Below the pieces are notes generated by a model. The model saw only the letters and a list, made by a program, of their open reading frames with translations, was not told the DNA's origin and did not search any database. A program made the position numbers and the translations under genes. From assembly GCF_005930355.1 (NCBI RefSeq), contig NZ_VDBO01000001.1, positions 469,339 through 533,338 of the forward strand: a stretch of 64,000 nucleotides of DNA, written 5' to 3'. Shown here one piece after another: positions 41,867-47,719 of the stretch; position 1 is the first letter of the stretch, and every line of letters begins with the position of its first letter. This stretch comes from Paenibacillus sinopodophylli (GTDB lineage Bacteria > Bacillota > Bacilli > Paenibacillales > Paenibacillaceae).

Positions 41867-41906
41867 AACAAGCCCCCAGGCTAATGCTTGGGGGCTTGTT
41901 TTTTTT
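41867..41906 (+). terminator. Strong terminator, probably bidirectional
   Basis: AACAAGCCCCCA pairs perfectly with TGGGGGCTTGTT, a 12-bp stem, with eight T on the + strand. On the opposite strand the A run also gives a T tail, so it can serve the minus-strand gene that follows. Marks the end of late transcription. Confidence 0.92.
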
Positions 41907-41944
41907 GCAAGTAGGGGTTATTGCCACAAGTCCTGTAGCTACTA

Positions 41945-42151
41945 CTATTGAGATGCCAAAAAATAATGAGCCACCTCTTCTTCTAGGTTTTTTATTTCCT
42001 GCCTATGCCCTGGGGGCAGGGCTTGTACTCCTTTTTCGTATTTTATCTTAGCGCAATTCAAAACTGTTATTCCCGTATCATATAGCCGTTTAGCATTATC
42101 TAAGCGGGCTTTTGCAGCAGCAAGTGCTTCGCTATATACTTCGAATTTCAT
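41945..42151 (-). CDS. Small minus-strand phage protein, unknown
   Basis: 68 residues, the only minus-strand gene with good support in the window. Read on the minus strand, GAGAGGAATACAG precedes the ATG. Helical, with coiled-coil look (EALAAAKARLDNAKRLYDTG, then HRQEIKNLEEEVAHYF). It is convergent with the late operon and divergent from the XRE gene, the typical place of a lysogeny-expressed gene. Confidence 0.7.
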   Translation of the reverse strand: MKFEVYSEALAAAKARLDNAKRLYDTGITVLNCAKIKYEKGVQALPPGHRQEIKNLEEEVAHYFLASQ

Positions 42152-42249
42152 CTGTATTCCTCTCTCCTGGTGTGGTTTTTAAAAGCCAGAATCCACGCGG
42201 CTTTATACTTGCTAAATACCTGTTCCTTTTCAGTTAAGCGAAAATACCT

Positions 42250-42255
42250 TATGAT
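42250..42255 (+). promoter_or_regulatory. Possible -10 of the XRE gene promoter
   Basis: TATGAT at 42250 with TTTTCA at 42227-42232, spacing 17, lies 43 bases before the start of the regulator gene. A plausible, not strong, sigma-A promoter. Confidence 0.35.
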
Positions 42256-42297
42256 AGATTAGTTAAAAAACGAAAATAAATCATACGGAGGGCCGTC

Positions 42298-42534
42298 ATG
42301 ACTGGTGAAGTCGGACGCTGCCTTCTCAATAAACGACTAGCCGAAAAAGGCTGGAATCAGCAGAAATTAGCCGAAGAAACGGGTTTTGATTTTCGGCAAA
42401 TATCCTTTTGGGCGACTGATGAACGCGTCATGTCTTTACGAAGCTTGTTCATCGTTTCTAATGTGTTAGACTGCGATCCACGTACTTTGTATGAACACGG
42501 CTTTTTGTTGTTTGGTGAGAAGGTAGTAAAGTAA
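42298..42534 (+). CDS. XRE-family transcriptional regulator (Cro/cI-like)
   Basis: 78 residues. The helix-turn-helix LAEKGWNQQKLAEETGFDFR followed by QISFWATDERVMSLRSLF is that of XRE proteins; it is short, without a dimerisation or cleavage domain. RBS GGAGGG. Nested inverted repeats surround its stop codon and could be its own operator. It probably controls the accessory region rather than serving as the main lysogeny repressor, which would be expected nearer the integrase outside the window. Confidence 0.78.
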   Translation: MTGEVGRCLLNKRLAEKGWNQQKLAEETGFDFRQISFWATDERVMSLRSLFIVSNVLDCDPRTLYEHGFLLFGEKVVK

Positions 42535-42554
42535 ACCGTTTTACGGTTTACTAC
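42523..42554 (+). promoter_or_regulatory. Nested inverted repeats at the end of the XRE gene
   Basis: Outer arms GTAGTAAA (42523) and TTTACTAC (42547), inner arms AGTAAACCG (42530) and CGGTTTACT (42544) around TTTTA. The outer arms equal those of the site at 16656. No T run follows, so an operator is more likely than a terminator. Confidence 0.5.
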
Positions 42555-42568
42555 GACCGATATTCTAC

Positions 42569-42597
42569 GCTTCCGTAGAGAACATTTCTCTTATAAT
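42569..42597 (+). promoter_or_regulatory. Promoter with palindromic AGAGAA/TTCTCT box
   Basis: TATAAT at 42592-42597 is preceded directly by AGAGAACATTTCTCT (arms AGAGAA/TTCTCT, 42577-42591). The -35 (GCTTCC) is poor. The AGAGAAC box at fixed distance is shared with the promoters at 17704 and 44441, suggesting activator or repressor control. Confidence 0.55.
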
Positions 42598-42603
42598 ACT
42601 TCC

Positions 42604-42717
42604 ACAAGCGACATGATGCTACCATATTTTACCGACATTAAACGACAAATGAAGACAGAAATGACAAGTGAAAATAAAGCCTATGCTGGCAGTCCTTACA
42701 GCGTGGGCTTTTTTTGC
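42604..42717 (+). ncRNA. Candidate small RNA of about 110 nt
   Basis: Transcription from the promoter at 42592 would begin near 42604 and stop at a strong hairpin with seven T near 42717. No RBS is seen. A reading frame from ATG 42613 (57 codons) runs through the hairpin, but without RBS it is doubtful. A small regulatory RNA, or a leader transcript, fits best. Nothing else is seen in the remaining gap up to 42878. Confidence 0.45.
42676..42716 (+). terminator. Rho-independent terminator
   Basis: A 13-bp stem with two G-U pairs, AAAGCC-TATGCTG against CAGCGTGGGCTTT, loop of 10, then a T run. Ends the candidate small RNA. Confidence 0.8.
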
Positions 42718-42878
42718 TTTAATGGATTCGACATAAACGGGCAAGGTTGCTATTTATGGGATAACATTCATGTGTCAAAAGTGTGACTATAGCAATAAAG
42801 ATAGTACCCACGACATTTACTAAATAGTCCATGACGACTATGTACACTTTACTTACATATAAAACAACCTTATTAAAT

Positions 42879-42926
42879 GTAAAGTTATAAAGAAATCTTT
42901 ACTTCTTAATGTTATTTGTATATAAT
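42879..42926 (+). promoter_or_regulatory. Promoter (TTTACT-17-TATAAT) with GTAAAG/CTTTAC repeat
   Basis: The -35 TTTACT (42898) and -10 TATAAT (42921) are well spaced. GTAAAG (42879) and CTTTAC (42897) form an inverted repeat overlapping the -35, so a regulator bound there would block RNA polymerase. Drives the gene at 42968 and perhaps the PP-loop gene. Confidence 0.7.
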
Positions 42927-42967
42927 GTTATCTATGGTTAACAAATATACGGAATGAGGGCGACAAA

Positions 42968-43282
42968 ATGGCAAAAACGATTTATTCAGCAGTGGTTAAC
43001 GGGGTAGAAGTAAAGCGTACGACAGACAGGACTTACAGCCATGCTGTAGTATGGGCATCCGATTGCGGAAAAATGGTAAAGCCGAAAGCTTTTAGCGGTA
43101 GCCTACAACTGGCACAGAAAGCGCGTAACCAATTGAACGACGGCACTTTCGTAAAGCGCCCCGAAGACTTAATAGCCCTGGGACTTGACCCGGAAGCTTA
43201 CGAAGTACTGGACACAAATCCGATTTACCGCATTGTACCGGGTAAATGGCTTATCGTCCCAGTTGTGCCAGAAACGAAATAG
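42968..43282 (+). CDS. Phage protein, unknown
   Basis: 104 residues in strong phage codon style, basic N-terminal half (TIYSAVVNGVEVKRTTDRTYSH), compact alpha/beta look. Preceded by a promoter with overlapping inverted repeat. No family is recognised. Confidence 0.65.
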   Translation: MAKTIYSAVVNGVEVKRTTDRTYSHAVVWASDCGKMVKPKAFSGSLQLAQKARNQLNDGTFVKRPEDLIALGLDPEAYEVLDTNPIYRIVPGKWLIVPVVPETK

Positions 43283-43333
43283 TAAACGGGGGCTTAGGCC
43301 CCTTCTTATACATTGAATGGGGGAGTAATCGAA

Positions 43334-44089
43334 ATGCTAAAACTTACGGACGAAATACAGGGGCTTATTACCCAGGGCGCGATTTTTTACGTATCACACA
43401 GCGGGGGGAAAGATAGCCAGGCTATGTACGCCCTGCTGCGGGACGTCATTCCATCCGATCAACTGGCTGTAGTTCATGCCGACCTGGGCGAAGTAGAATG
43501 GACTGGGGTACAATCCCATATTCGCGCCAATGTTTCGCACCCGGTAAACGTAGTGGCAGCTTCGAAGACCTTCCTAGGGATGGTAGAAAAACGCGGTATG
43601 TGGCCTTCCAGTAGCTGCCGCCAATGCACCAGCGATCTAAAGCGCGACCCTATCCATACATTCATTCGCGCCGATTTGAAAAAGCGCGGCGCTACTATCG
43701 CTATTAACTGTACTGGAATTCGGGCCGCAGAATCTACCGCGCGTTCGAAGAAGCAGGCGCTTACTCTTAACAAGCGATTAACCGTGTCAGGCCGGGTACA
43801 GCGTACGGTATACGACTGGCTGCCGATCTTCGACCTTTCGACCGCCGACGTATTCCAGGTAATCATCGACGCCGGGCAGCGCCCTTTTTGGGCTTATGAA
43901 AAAAATGAACGTCTTTCTTGCGTTTTTTGTATCATGGGGAGCCTTAACGACCTTCGTCATGGGGCAGAACATAACCCTGCACTGTACGCGAAGTATGTAG
44001 CCCTGGAAAAGACAATAGGGCATACGATGTTTACCAAAGGTAAAGAAGCTATAGGCCTGGAAGAATACACAGGAATTGCAGCATGTTAA
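43334..44089 (+). CDS. PAPS-reductase-family PP-loop protein (DndC-like relatives)
   Basis: 251 residues. The PP-loop SHSGGKDS lies at 21-28. Two pairs, C95-x2-C98 and C196-x2-C199, could hold a metal or an iron-sulphur cluster, as in several phage and DndC-type members. The family activates sulphur groups or adenylates substrates; in phages the role is not settled. ATG 43334 follows GGGGGAG. With the methyltransferase and the DUF4406/DUF1599 fusion it hints at nucleic acid modification, but there is no Dnd gene cluster here. Confidence 0.8.
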   Translation: MLKLTDEIQGLITQGAIFYVSHSGGKDSQAMYALLRDVIPSDQLAVVHADLGEVEWTGVQSHIRANVSHPVNVVAASKTFLGMVEKRGMWPSSSCRQCTSDLKRDPIHTFIRADLKKRGATIAINCTGIRAAESTARSKKQALTLNKRLTVSGRVQRTVYDWLPIFDLSTADVFQVIIDAGQRPFWAYEKNERLSCVFCIMGSLNDLRHGAEHNPALYAKYVALEKTIGHTMFTKGKEAIGLEEYTGIAAC

Positions 44090-44119
44090 AAGATAATCAA
44101 AATATAAGGGGCGGTTAAA

Positions 44120-44401
44120 GTGAATAAGCGCGGAACAGAACAATTTATCGACAAGTATATAAAGCTGGCTGTAGAAAACTACGTAAAGGGACTTTTTACC
44201 GCCGATAAGGCCGAAGGCCATCTGGACATTCTTTCGCAGTTGGCGCTTACTGCCATTCACGATAAGCAGCGCCATTACCGAATCGGGGAAATACAGAAGG
44301 CAATAAGGGCTGGGGATGTTGCCCAGGCCAAGCAGTTGACTGCCCGGAACTGGCGCAGTACAGCAGCCGTAGATGAGGATAATTTCAAACGTATATATTA
44401 A
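44120..44401 (+). CDS. Small helical phage protein, unknown
   Basis: 93 residues, helical, GTG start behind AAGGGGCGG. Follows the PP-loop gene closely and ends in a terminator, so the two share a transcript. No family is recognised. Confidence 0.6.
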   Translation: MNKRGTEQFIDKYIKLAVENYVKGLFTADKAEGHLDILSQLALTAIHDKQRHYRIGEIQKAIRAGDVAQAKQLTARNWRSTAAVDEDNFKRIY

Positions 44402-44407
44402 TAGTAG

Positions 44408-44429
44408 AAGGCCCCCCAGTGGGCCTTTT
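44408..44429 (+). terminator. Rho-independent terminator
   Basis: AAGGCCC and GGGCCTT around CCCAGT, followed by TT and more T after a G. Closes the unit 42968-44401. Confidence 0.82.
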
Positions 44430-44440
44430 GTCGTTTTCTG

Positions 44441-44469
44441 TTGTCCGTAGAGGACATTCGATGTAGAAT
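44441..44469 (+). promoter_or_regulatory. Promoter (TTGTCC-17-TAGAAT) with AGAGGAC box
   Basis: -35 TTGTCC, spacer 17, -10 TAGAAT; AGAGGAC lies 8 bases before the -10, as in the promoters at 17704 and 42569. Drives the glycine-rich membrane protein gene. Confidence 0.6.
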
Positions 44470-44499
44470 AAGGTAATAATAGGAAGGGGCTGGGTACAT

Positions 44500-44856
44500 A
44501 TGTCGTTAAGATTAAAAATTGTAACAGGCTGTAAGCATGTGAAAGGGATCGACGTTTACATAGATAAGGGGAGTAAGCCCGGTGCGCTAAAATTCAAAAC
44601 AGGTCTTTTTTCGTCTTCGATGTTACAAGTTGCAAGCCTGGACTGGCAGGAAGCCGCGACCCGCAGCGCTGGAAAAGCAGCAGCGGGGGCTATAATCGGC
44701 GGCGTACTTACTGGGGGGCTAGGGCTAATTGCAGGGGCCGCAATTGGAGGGCGTAAGACAGACGCGAGTACAGCCGTAATATCTTTTGAGGACGGACAGC
44801 GCTTATACGTAAAGGCGACTGGCAAGGACTTCGAAAAGCTGCAAACCTGGCTCTAA
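44500..44856 (+). CDS. Glycine-zipper membrane-associated protein
   Basis: 118 residues. Central segment KAAAGAIIGGVLTGGLGLIAGAAIGG (about residues 60-87) is a Gly/Ala-rich zipper of the kind that inserts into membranes. Both flanks are beta-like (FEDGQRLYVKATGKDFEKLQ). Own promoter and terminator make it an independent accessory gene, perhaps expressed in the lysogen and changing the host surface or excluding other phages; this is inference. Confidence 0.7.
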   Translation: MSLRLKIVTGCKHVKGIDVYIDKGSKPGALKFKTGLFSSSMLQVASLDWQEAATRSAGKAAAGAIIGGVLTGGLGLIAGAAIGGRKTDASTAVISFEDGQRLYVKATGKDFEKLQTWL

Positions 44857-44869
44857 ATTCATGCAGCGT

Positions 44870-45042
44870 AAAAAAGACTACTAATATATATATATATAAT
44901 AAATATATAAATAATAAATAATATATAGTTATATATATATAGTTATTATTAGTATCTAATACTTATAGTATTACTTCTTTGTTCTTCTCTTTTGCTATTA
45001 TAATATAAGGATGCTGTAAATTGCCTGGGGGGTACTTTTTTA
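44870..45042 (-). repeat. AT-rich non-coding element, copy R (inverted copy of 15.9 kb)
   Basis: The region 44857-45210 has no gene. Its first part is the reverse complement, with scattered changes and short gaps, of 15886-16047. The blocks ATATATAGTTATATATATATAG, AAATATATAAATAATAAATAA and GCTGTAAAT are retained. Together the two copies bracket 29 kb with all the late genes. See the copy L entry for possible roles. Confidence 0.7.
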
Positions 45043-45066
45043 GTACACTTCCCCGGCTTTTTCTTT
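45023..45066 (+). terminator. Terminator-like hairpin
   Basis: GCC-T-GGGG pairs with CCCCGGC (one bulge) across a loop holding GTAC...GTAC, followed by TTTTTCTTTTT. It would end transcription from the AT-rich element. Confidence 0.6.
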
Positions 45067-45138
45067 TTGTATAAAGATACCCCCCTGTAGAAACTCGTAA
45101 TTTATATATCATAAATGACTTGGTCGTCATGGAAAGTC

Positions 45139-45168
45139 TTTACATCAAGTTATCTTTACTTGTATAAT
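45139..45168 (+). promoter_or_regulatory. Promoter (TTTACA-18-TATAAT)
   Basis: A near-consensus sigma-A promoter 43 bases before the start of the 45211 gene. The spacer holds a second CTTTACTT repeat, similar to half sites at 16670 and 42897. Confidence 0.7.
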
Positions 45169-45210
45169 ATGGACAGATACATAAACCACACGCAAAGGCG
45201 GTAATACGGG

Positions 45211-45702
45211 ATGGCAAGAGGTAAACGAATTGTGGAAGGTAAGACCCTAGTTGTATACAGTACAAAGGTTGTCCCGGAAACGCGGGCGCTGATGGACGCG
45301 CTGGCAAAAGCAAACGGCCCTGAATTCGGTCAGCGTGAACTGTTGGAAGAAATGATACCTCTGTATATGGCAGCTAACCCGGATAAAGCACAAAGGGCGA
45401 AGGCGTTGCTTGAATTGCTGGGTTGGGGGGAACAGGCGGCAAGTATTACACCCGTAATTGCTGTAGATTTCGCGGCAGTCGAAAATCGGGTAGCCGCGAA
45501 CCTGGGCGTAACACTTCCGAAGACCGTACAGACGGTTCGCTATCAGGGAAACCCGAAAGTACACTTGTACGAACCAGGCAGCAAAAATTCAACTGGCTGT
45601 GGCCTGGCTGGAACTATCGACCCGGAAAGCATTACTGACCAGGAAGCCGACGCGGTTACATGCGGGAAATGCCGCTACTGCCGAAAGGGGGTATTTGTTT
45701 AA
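45211..45702 (+). CDS. Phage protein with C-terminal zinc-binding region
   Basis: 163 residues. Residues 1-70 are helical and basic (KVVPETRALMDALAKANGPE) and could be ribbon-helix-helix-like. The C-terminal part KVHLYEPGSKNSTGCGLAG followed by DAVTCGKCRYCRKG has the pattern of phage proteins with a small Cys zinc fold. Own promoter upstream; stop overlaps the next start (TAATG). Confidence 0.65.
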   Translation: MARGKRIVEGKTLVVYSTKVVPETRALMDALAKANGPEFGQRELLEEMIPLYMAANPDKAQRAKALLELLGWGEQAASITPVIAVDFAAVENRVAANLGVTLPKTVQTVRYQGNPKVHLYEPGSKNSTGCGLAGTIDPESITDQEADAVTCGKCRYCRKGVFV

Positions 45703-45950
45703 TGGGACACGCTAACGATTACACTACAGGTACGTTGGGGCATTTGTTGACAAATTACCTGGAACCAATGCTAAGAACGACACTTATCATTTATGAAAAA
45801 GATTCGGACAATGCGCCGCCAGTCTTAATGTATGAAGGGTACTGCGCTGACCGACAAGTTCCCGCATATTTGAGGGTAGGGCAAGTTAAAGAAATGTACG
45901 ACGCGGAAGGCGGGGGGGTCGTTGTTACCGTCGTCAAAGTGGCACAATGA
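45702..45950 (+). CDS. Small phage protein, unknown
   Basis: 82 residues. ATG 45702 overlaps the upstream stop; GGGGGTATTTG precedes. Beta-rich (TTLIIYEKDSDNAPPVLMYE, GGGVVVTVVKVAQ). Overlaps the next gene by 4 bases. Confidence 0.6.
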   Translation: MGHANDYTTGTLGHLLTNYLEPMLRTTLIIYEKDSDNAPPVLMYEGYCADRQVPAYLRVGQVKEMYDAEGGGVVVTVVKVAQ

Positions 45951-46138
45951 CCGATAACCAGGAACCAGTAAGCCGCGTCTACCTGGTAGCCGCTACCGGA
46001 TACTGCCGCAGTTGCCGGGAAACGGAAATCTTCGACCGCTTCAAGGTAACGACGAAGCATACCATTACAGGAGAAACGGAATTAAGCACCGTAGCCGTTT
46101 GCCAAGGCTGCGAATGGGAATACGAAGTATTTCAATGA
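45947..46138 (+). CDS. Small zinc-ribbon phage protein
   Basis: 63 residues. C-x2-C (GYCRSCRE) and C-x2-C (VCQGCEWE) 30 residues apart form a likely zinc ribbon. ATGA coupling to the gene before. Function unknown. Confidence 0.65.
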   Translation: MTDNQEPVSRVYLVAATGYCRSCRETEIFDRFKVTTKHTITGETELSTVAVCQGCEWEYEVFQ

Positions 46139-46172
46139 ATATCAACAAATAGAGCAGAAAGAAGGAGAGTCA

Positions 46173-46448
46173 ATGAACTGTAACTGTTTAAGCGAAATTA
46201 AAGCAAGGTTGAAAGACGAATTACCAAAACAAGATCAATATGCGAAATTGAAAATCATATCCGTGGACTTTAGCAACGCTGCATTTCTGATGAATGGTAA
46301 TCGTATTGAATCTACTCTAAGTACACCAATAACCATTACGCATGAGCCTATTGGAAGAAAGAAGTCAACAAACATCAATATGACAATTTCGTATTGCCCG
46401 TTTTGCGGCAAGTCAGCAAAAGAAGAATCTGAACAAGAAACTGCCTAG
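46173..46448 (+). CDS. Small Cys-containing protein, host-like codon use
   Basis: 91 residues. NCNCLSEI at the N-terminus and YCPFCGKSAKEE at the C-terminus could together bind one metal. RBS GAAGGAGAG is host-like, as is codon use, which sets the 46.1-47.0 kb block apart from the rest of the phage. Unknown function, similar small proteins are common in prophages. Confidence 0.65.
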   Translation: MNCNCLSEIKARLKDELPKQDQYAKLKIISVDFSNAAFLMNGNRIESTLSTPITITHEPIGRKKSTNINMTISYCPFCGKSAKEESEQETA

Positions 46449-46485
46449 CTGCTATACAACATAGTAAATAGCAATTGACCATAAG

Positions 46486-46503
46486 GAATAGGCGGTGTAC
46501 ATG
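46486..46503 (+). repeat. 18-bp direct repeat, copy 1 (GAATAGGCGGTGTACATG)
   Basis: Identical to 46621-46638. Both end in the start region of a tiny gene, so a translation initiation region has been duplicated. Confidence 0.85.
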
Positions 46504-46614
46504 GTGAAGATTCGTTTCTTTCGTGAAGAAGGACATTGGTTTTTATATTTACACATTGGCAGACGATATTTCCGTTTCAGTTCCGCCGGATACCTTCATG
46601 GGAAGCACAAGTAA
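46501..46614 (+). CDS. Very small basic protein
   Basis: 37 residues, aromatic and basic (MVKIRFFREEGHWFLYLHIG). Sits behind the first copy of the 18-bp repeat, with AAGGA farther upstream. May be a real small peptide. Confidence 0.4.
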   Translation: MVKIRFFREEGHWFLYLHIGRRYFRFSSAGYLHGKHK

Positions 46615-46620
46615 TTCAGT

Positions 46621-46638
46621 GAATAGGCGGTGTACATG
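46621..46638 (+). repeat. 18-bp direct repeat, copy 2
   Basis: Second copy of the start-region repeat at 46486; the following gene begins at or just beside its ATG. Confidence 0.85.
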
Positions 46639-46778
46639 TGGAGAAACCGTATCAATGGTTAATCGAGGAATTGCAGCAAATGATCGAATTTCAGGATAAG
46701 CATGGAATTGATAATAGTGCGCTGATTCCTTTGCTTGAAAAAGCCAAAGAAAAACAAAATAACGCATTAAGTATCTGA
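46638..46778 (+). CDS. Very small acidic helical protein
   Basis: 46 residues (MEKPYQWLIEELQQMIEFQD..., ending KAKEKQNNALSI). GTG start, two bases after the ATG of the repeat, whose own frame closes after 8 codons. Helical. Function unknown. Confidence 0.4.
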   Translation: MEKPYQWLIEELQQMIEFQDKHGIDNSALIPLLEKAKEKQNNALSI

Positions 46779-46810
46779 GTGAATAAAATTGTCCATAAGG
46801 AGTGGTTTGG

Positions 46811-46990
46811 TTGCCTTATATAAGAAATGCTGTTCTGAAAAATATTTTGAGGGATGCTTTTATGAGTGGCGTGATTACTGGATGGGCTACCGATCACGAT
46901 TCCCCAGATGGAGTATCAATTGAAATTTTTAGAGATAATGAGTTTGAAAAATATTACAAAGAAAAGAAGATAGAATTAGGTGCCATGTAA
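46811..46990 (+). CDS. Small protein, unknown
   Basis: 59 residues from a TTG at 46811, with AAGGAG 8 bases upstream (46797-46802). Sequence MPYIRNAVLKNILRDAFMSG, then SIEIFRDNEFEKYYKEKK. AT-rich host-like codon use. Unknown. Confidence 0.45.
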   Translation: MPYIRNAVLKNILRDAFMSGVITGWATDHDSPDGVSIEIFRDNEFEKYYKEKKIELGAM

Positions 46991-47026
46991 TTCTATGAAT
47001 ATTGAGATGTATGGGAGGGAACCCCA

Positions 47027-47218
47027 GTGAACGAAGCCCTTACACTTGCTGCCGAATTTATCGGCCTGGATAATGCAAAAGCAGCCGCGAAGTATACCGC
47101 AGCTGCTGGTTTAGAAGTATTAAAGTATGACCCCCGTATTGATTTATTCTACTTATCCGACGGCGAAGCATATAGCCGTTCCACATTTATTTCATGGTTC
47201 TGTACCCCACTTCATTAA
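47027..47218 (+). CDS. Last phage gene, 3' end replaced at the prophage junction
   Basis: 63 residues from GTG behind GGGAGGG. The first 48 residues are in phage codon style (AAEFIGLDNAKAAAKYTAAA); the last 15 (STFISWFCTPLH) come from host DNA read out of frame. In the free phage the gene probably continues differently. It marks attR. Confidence 0.6.
   Translation: MNEALTLAAEFIGLDNAKAAAKYTAAAGLEVLKYDPRIDLFYLSDGEAYSRSTFISWFCTPLH
47150..47200 (+). other. Putative right attachment junction (attR)
   Basis: Phage-style coding ends and the host mrfA frame (LFHGSVPHF onward) starts within this interval. The core sequence cannot be defined because the left junction is outside the window. Confidence 0.5.
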
Positions 47219-47666
47219 AATTCGATTGACAAGTTTTGAAAACATCGGTTATGGCCAGGTGAAACTTCCCGAAGAAGAACTGCACACCAGTGCAACCTGG
47301 ATAGAGTTAAATGAGGTTGACCCCTCGCTAGAAACAAAAACGTTAGAGCAGTTACTTATCGGGTTATCAAATGTAATACGGCATATTGTACCTGTTCATG
47401 TGATGTGCGACAGGAGCGATATTCATGTCGTTTCGCAAATCAGAGCAGAACATTCACAATTGCCCACTATTTTTATATATGACCATTATCCTGGTGGGAT
47501 CGGGTTAGCGGAAGACGTATATAAGAGATTCGATGATATAAAAGCTGCTGCTACAAATTTAATTCAAAAATGCCCTTGTGAAGCTGGCTGCCCTTCATGT
47601 ATCGGTACGGAAATAGTAGGCATGAACGCGAAGAAAAAATCCCTTTTGTTAATTGCGGGATTGTAA
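47170..47666 (+). pseudogene. mrfA: 3' remnant of mrfA (yprA), DUF1998 helicase, cut by the prophage
   Basis: About 165 C-terminal residues remain of a protein that is normally about 750 long. IKIRLTSFENIGYGQVKLPE, PTIFIYDHYPGGIGLAEDVY and the metal-binding KCPCEAGCPSCIG (C-x-C-x3-C-x2-C) are the DUF1998 end of MrfA, the helicase that with MrfB repairs mitomycin C damage in Bacillus. The helicase motifs are absent here and should lie beyond the left prophage end. The frame is open back to ATG 47127 within phage DNA, so a fragment might be made, but it cannot be a helicase. Confidence 0.85.
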
Positions 47667-47719
47667 ACTAGCTTGAAGGTATGGAGGTTTGATGTCATTA
47701 ACGAAGCGGAGGACATTCG

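Noticed and set aside
42613..42786. 57-codon frame inside the small-RNA region
   Set aside because: It has no ribosome binding site and runs through a strong terminator hairpin; kept only as an alternative in the ncRNA entry.
43334..44089. Dnd phosphorothioation system
   Set aside because: The PP-loop protein is DndC-like at most; no DndB, DndD or DndE genes and no cysteine desulfurase lie nearby.
41945..47200. Possible defence or toxin-antitoxin island at the right prophage end
   Set aside because: The small genes were read for toxin, antitoxin, nuclease and abortive-infection motifs; apart from the XRE protein and zinc patterns nothing characteristic was seen, so no such label is given.
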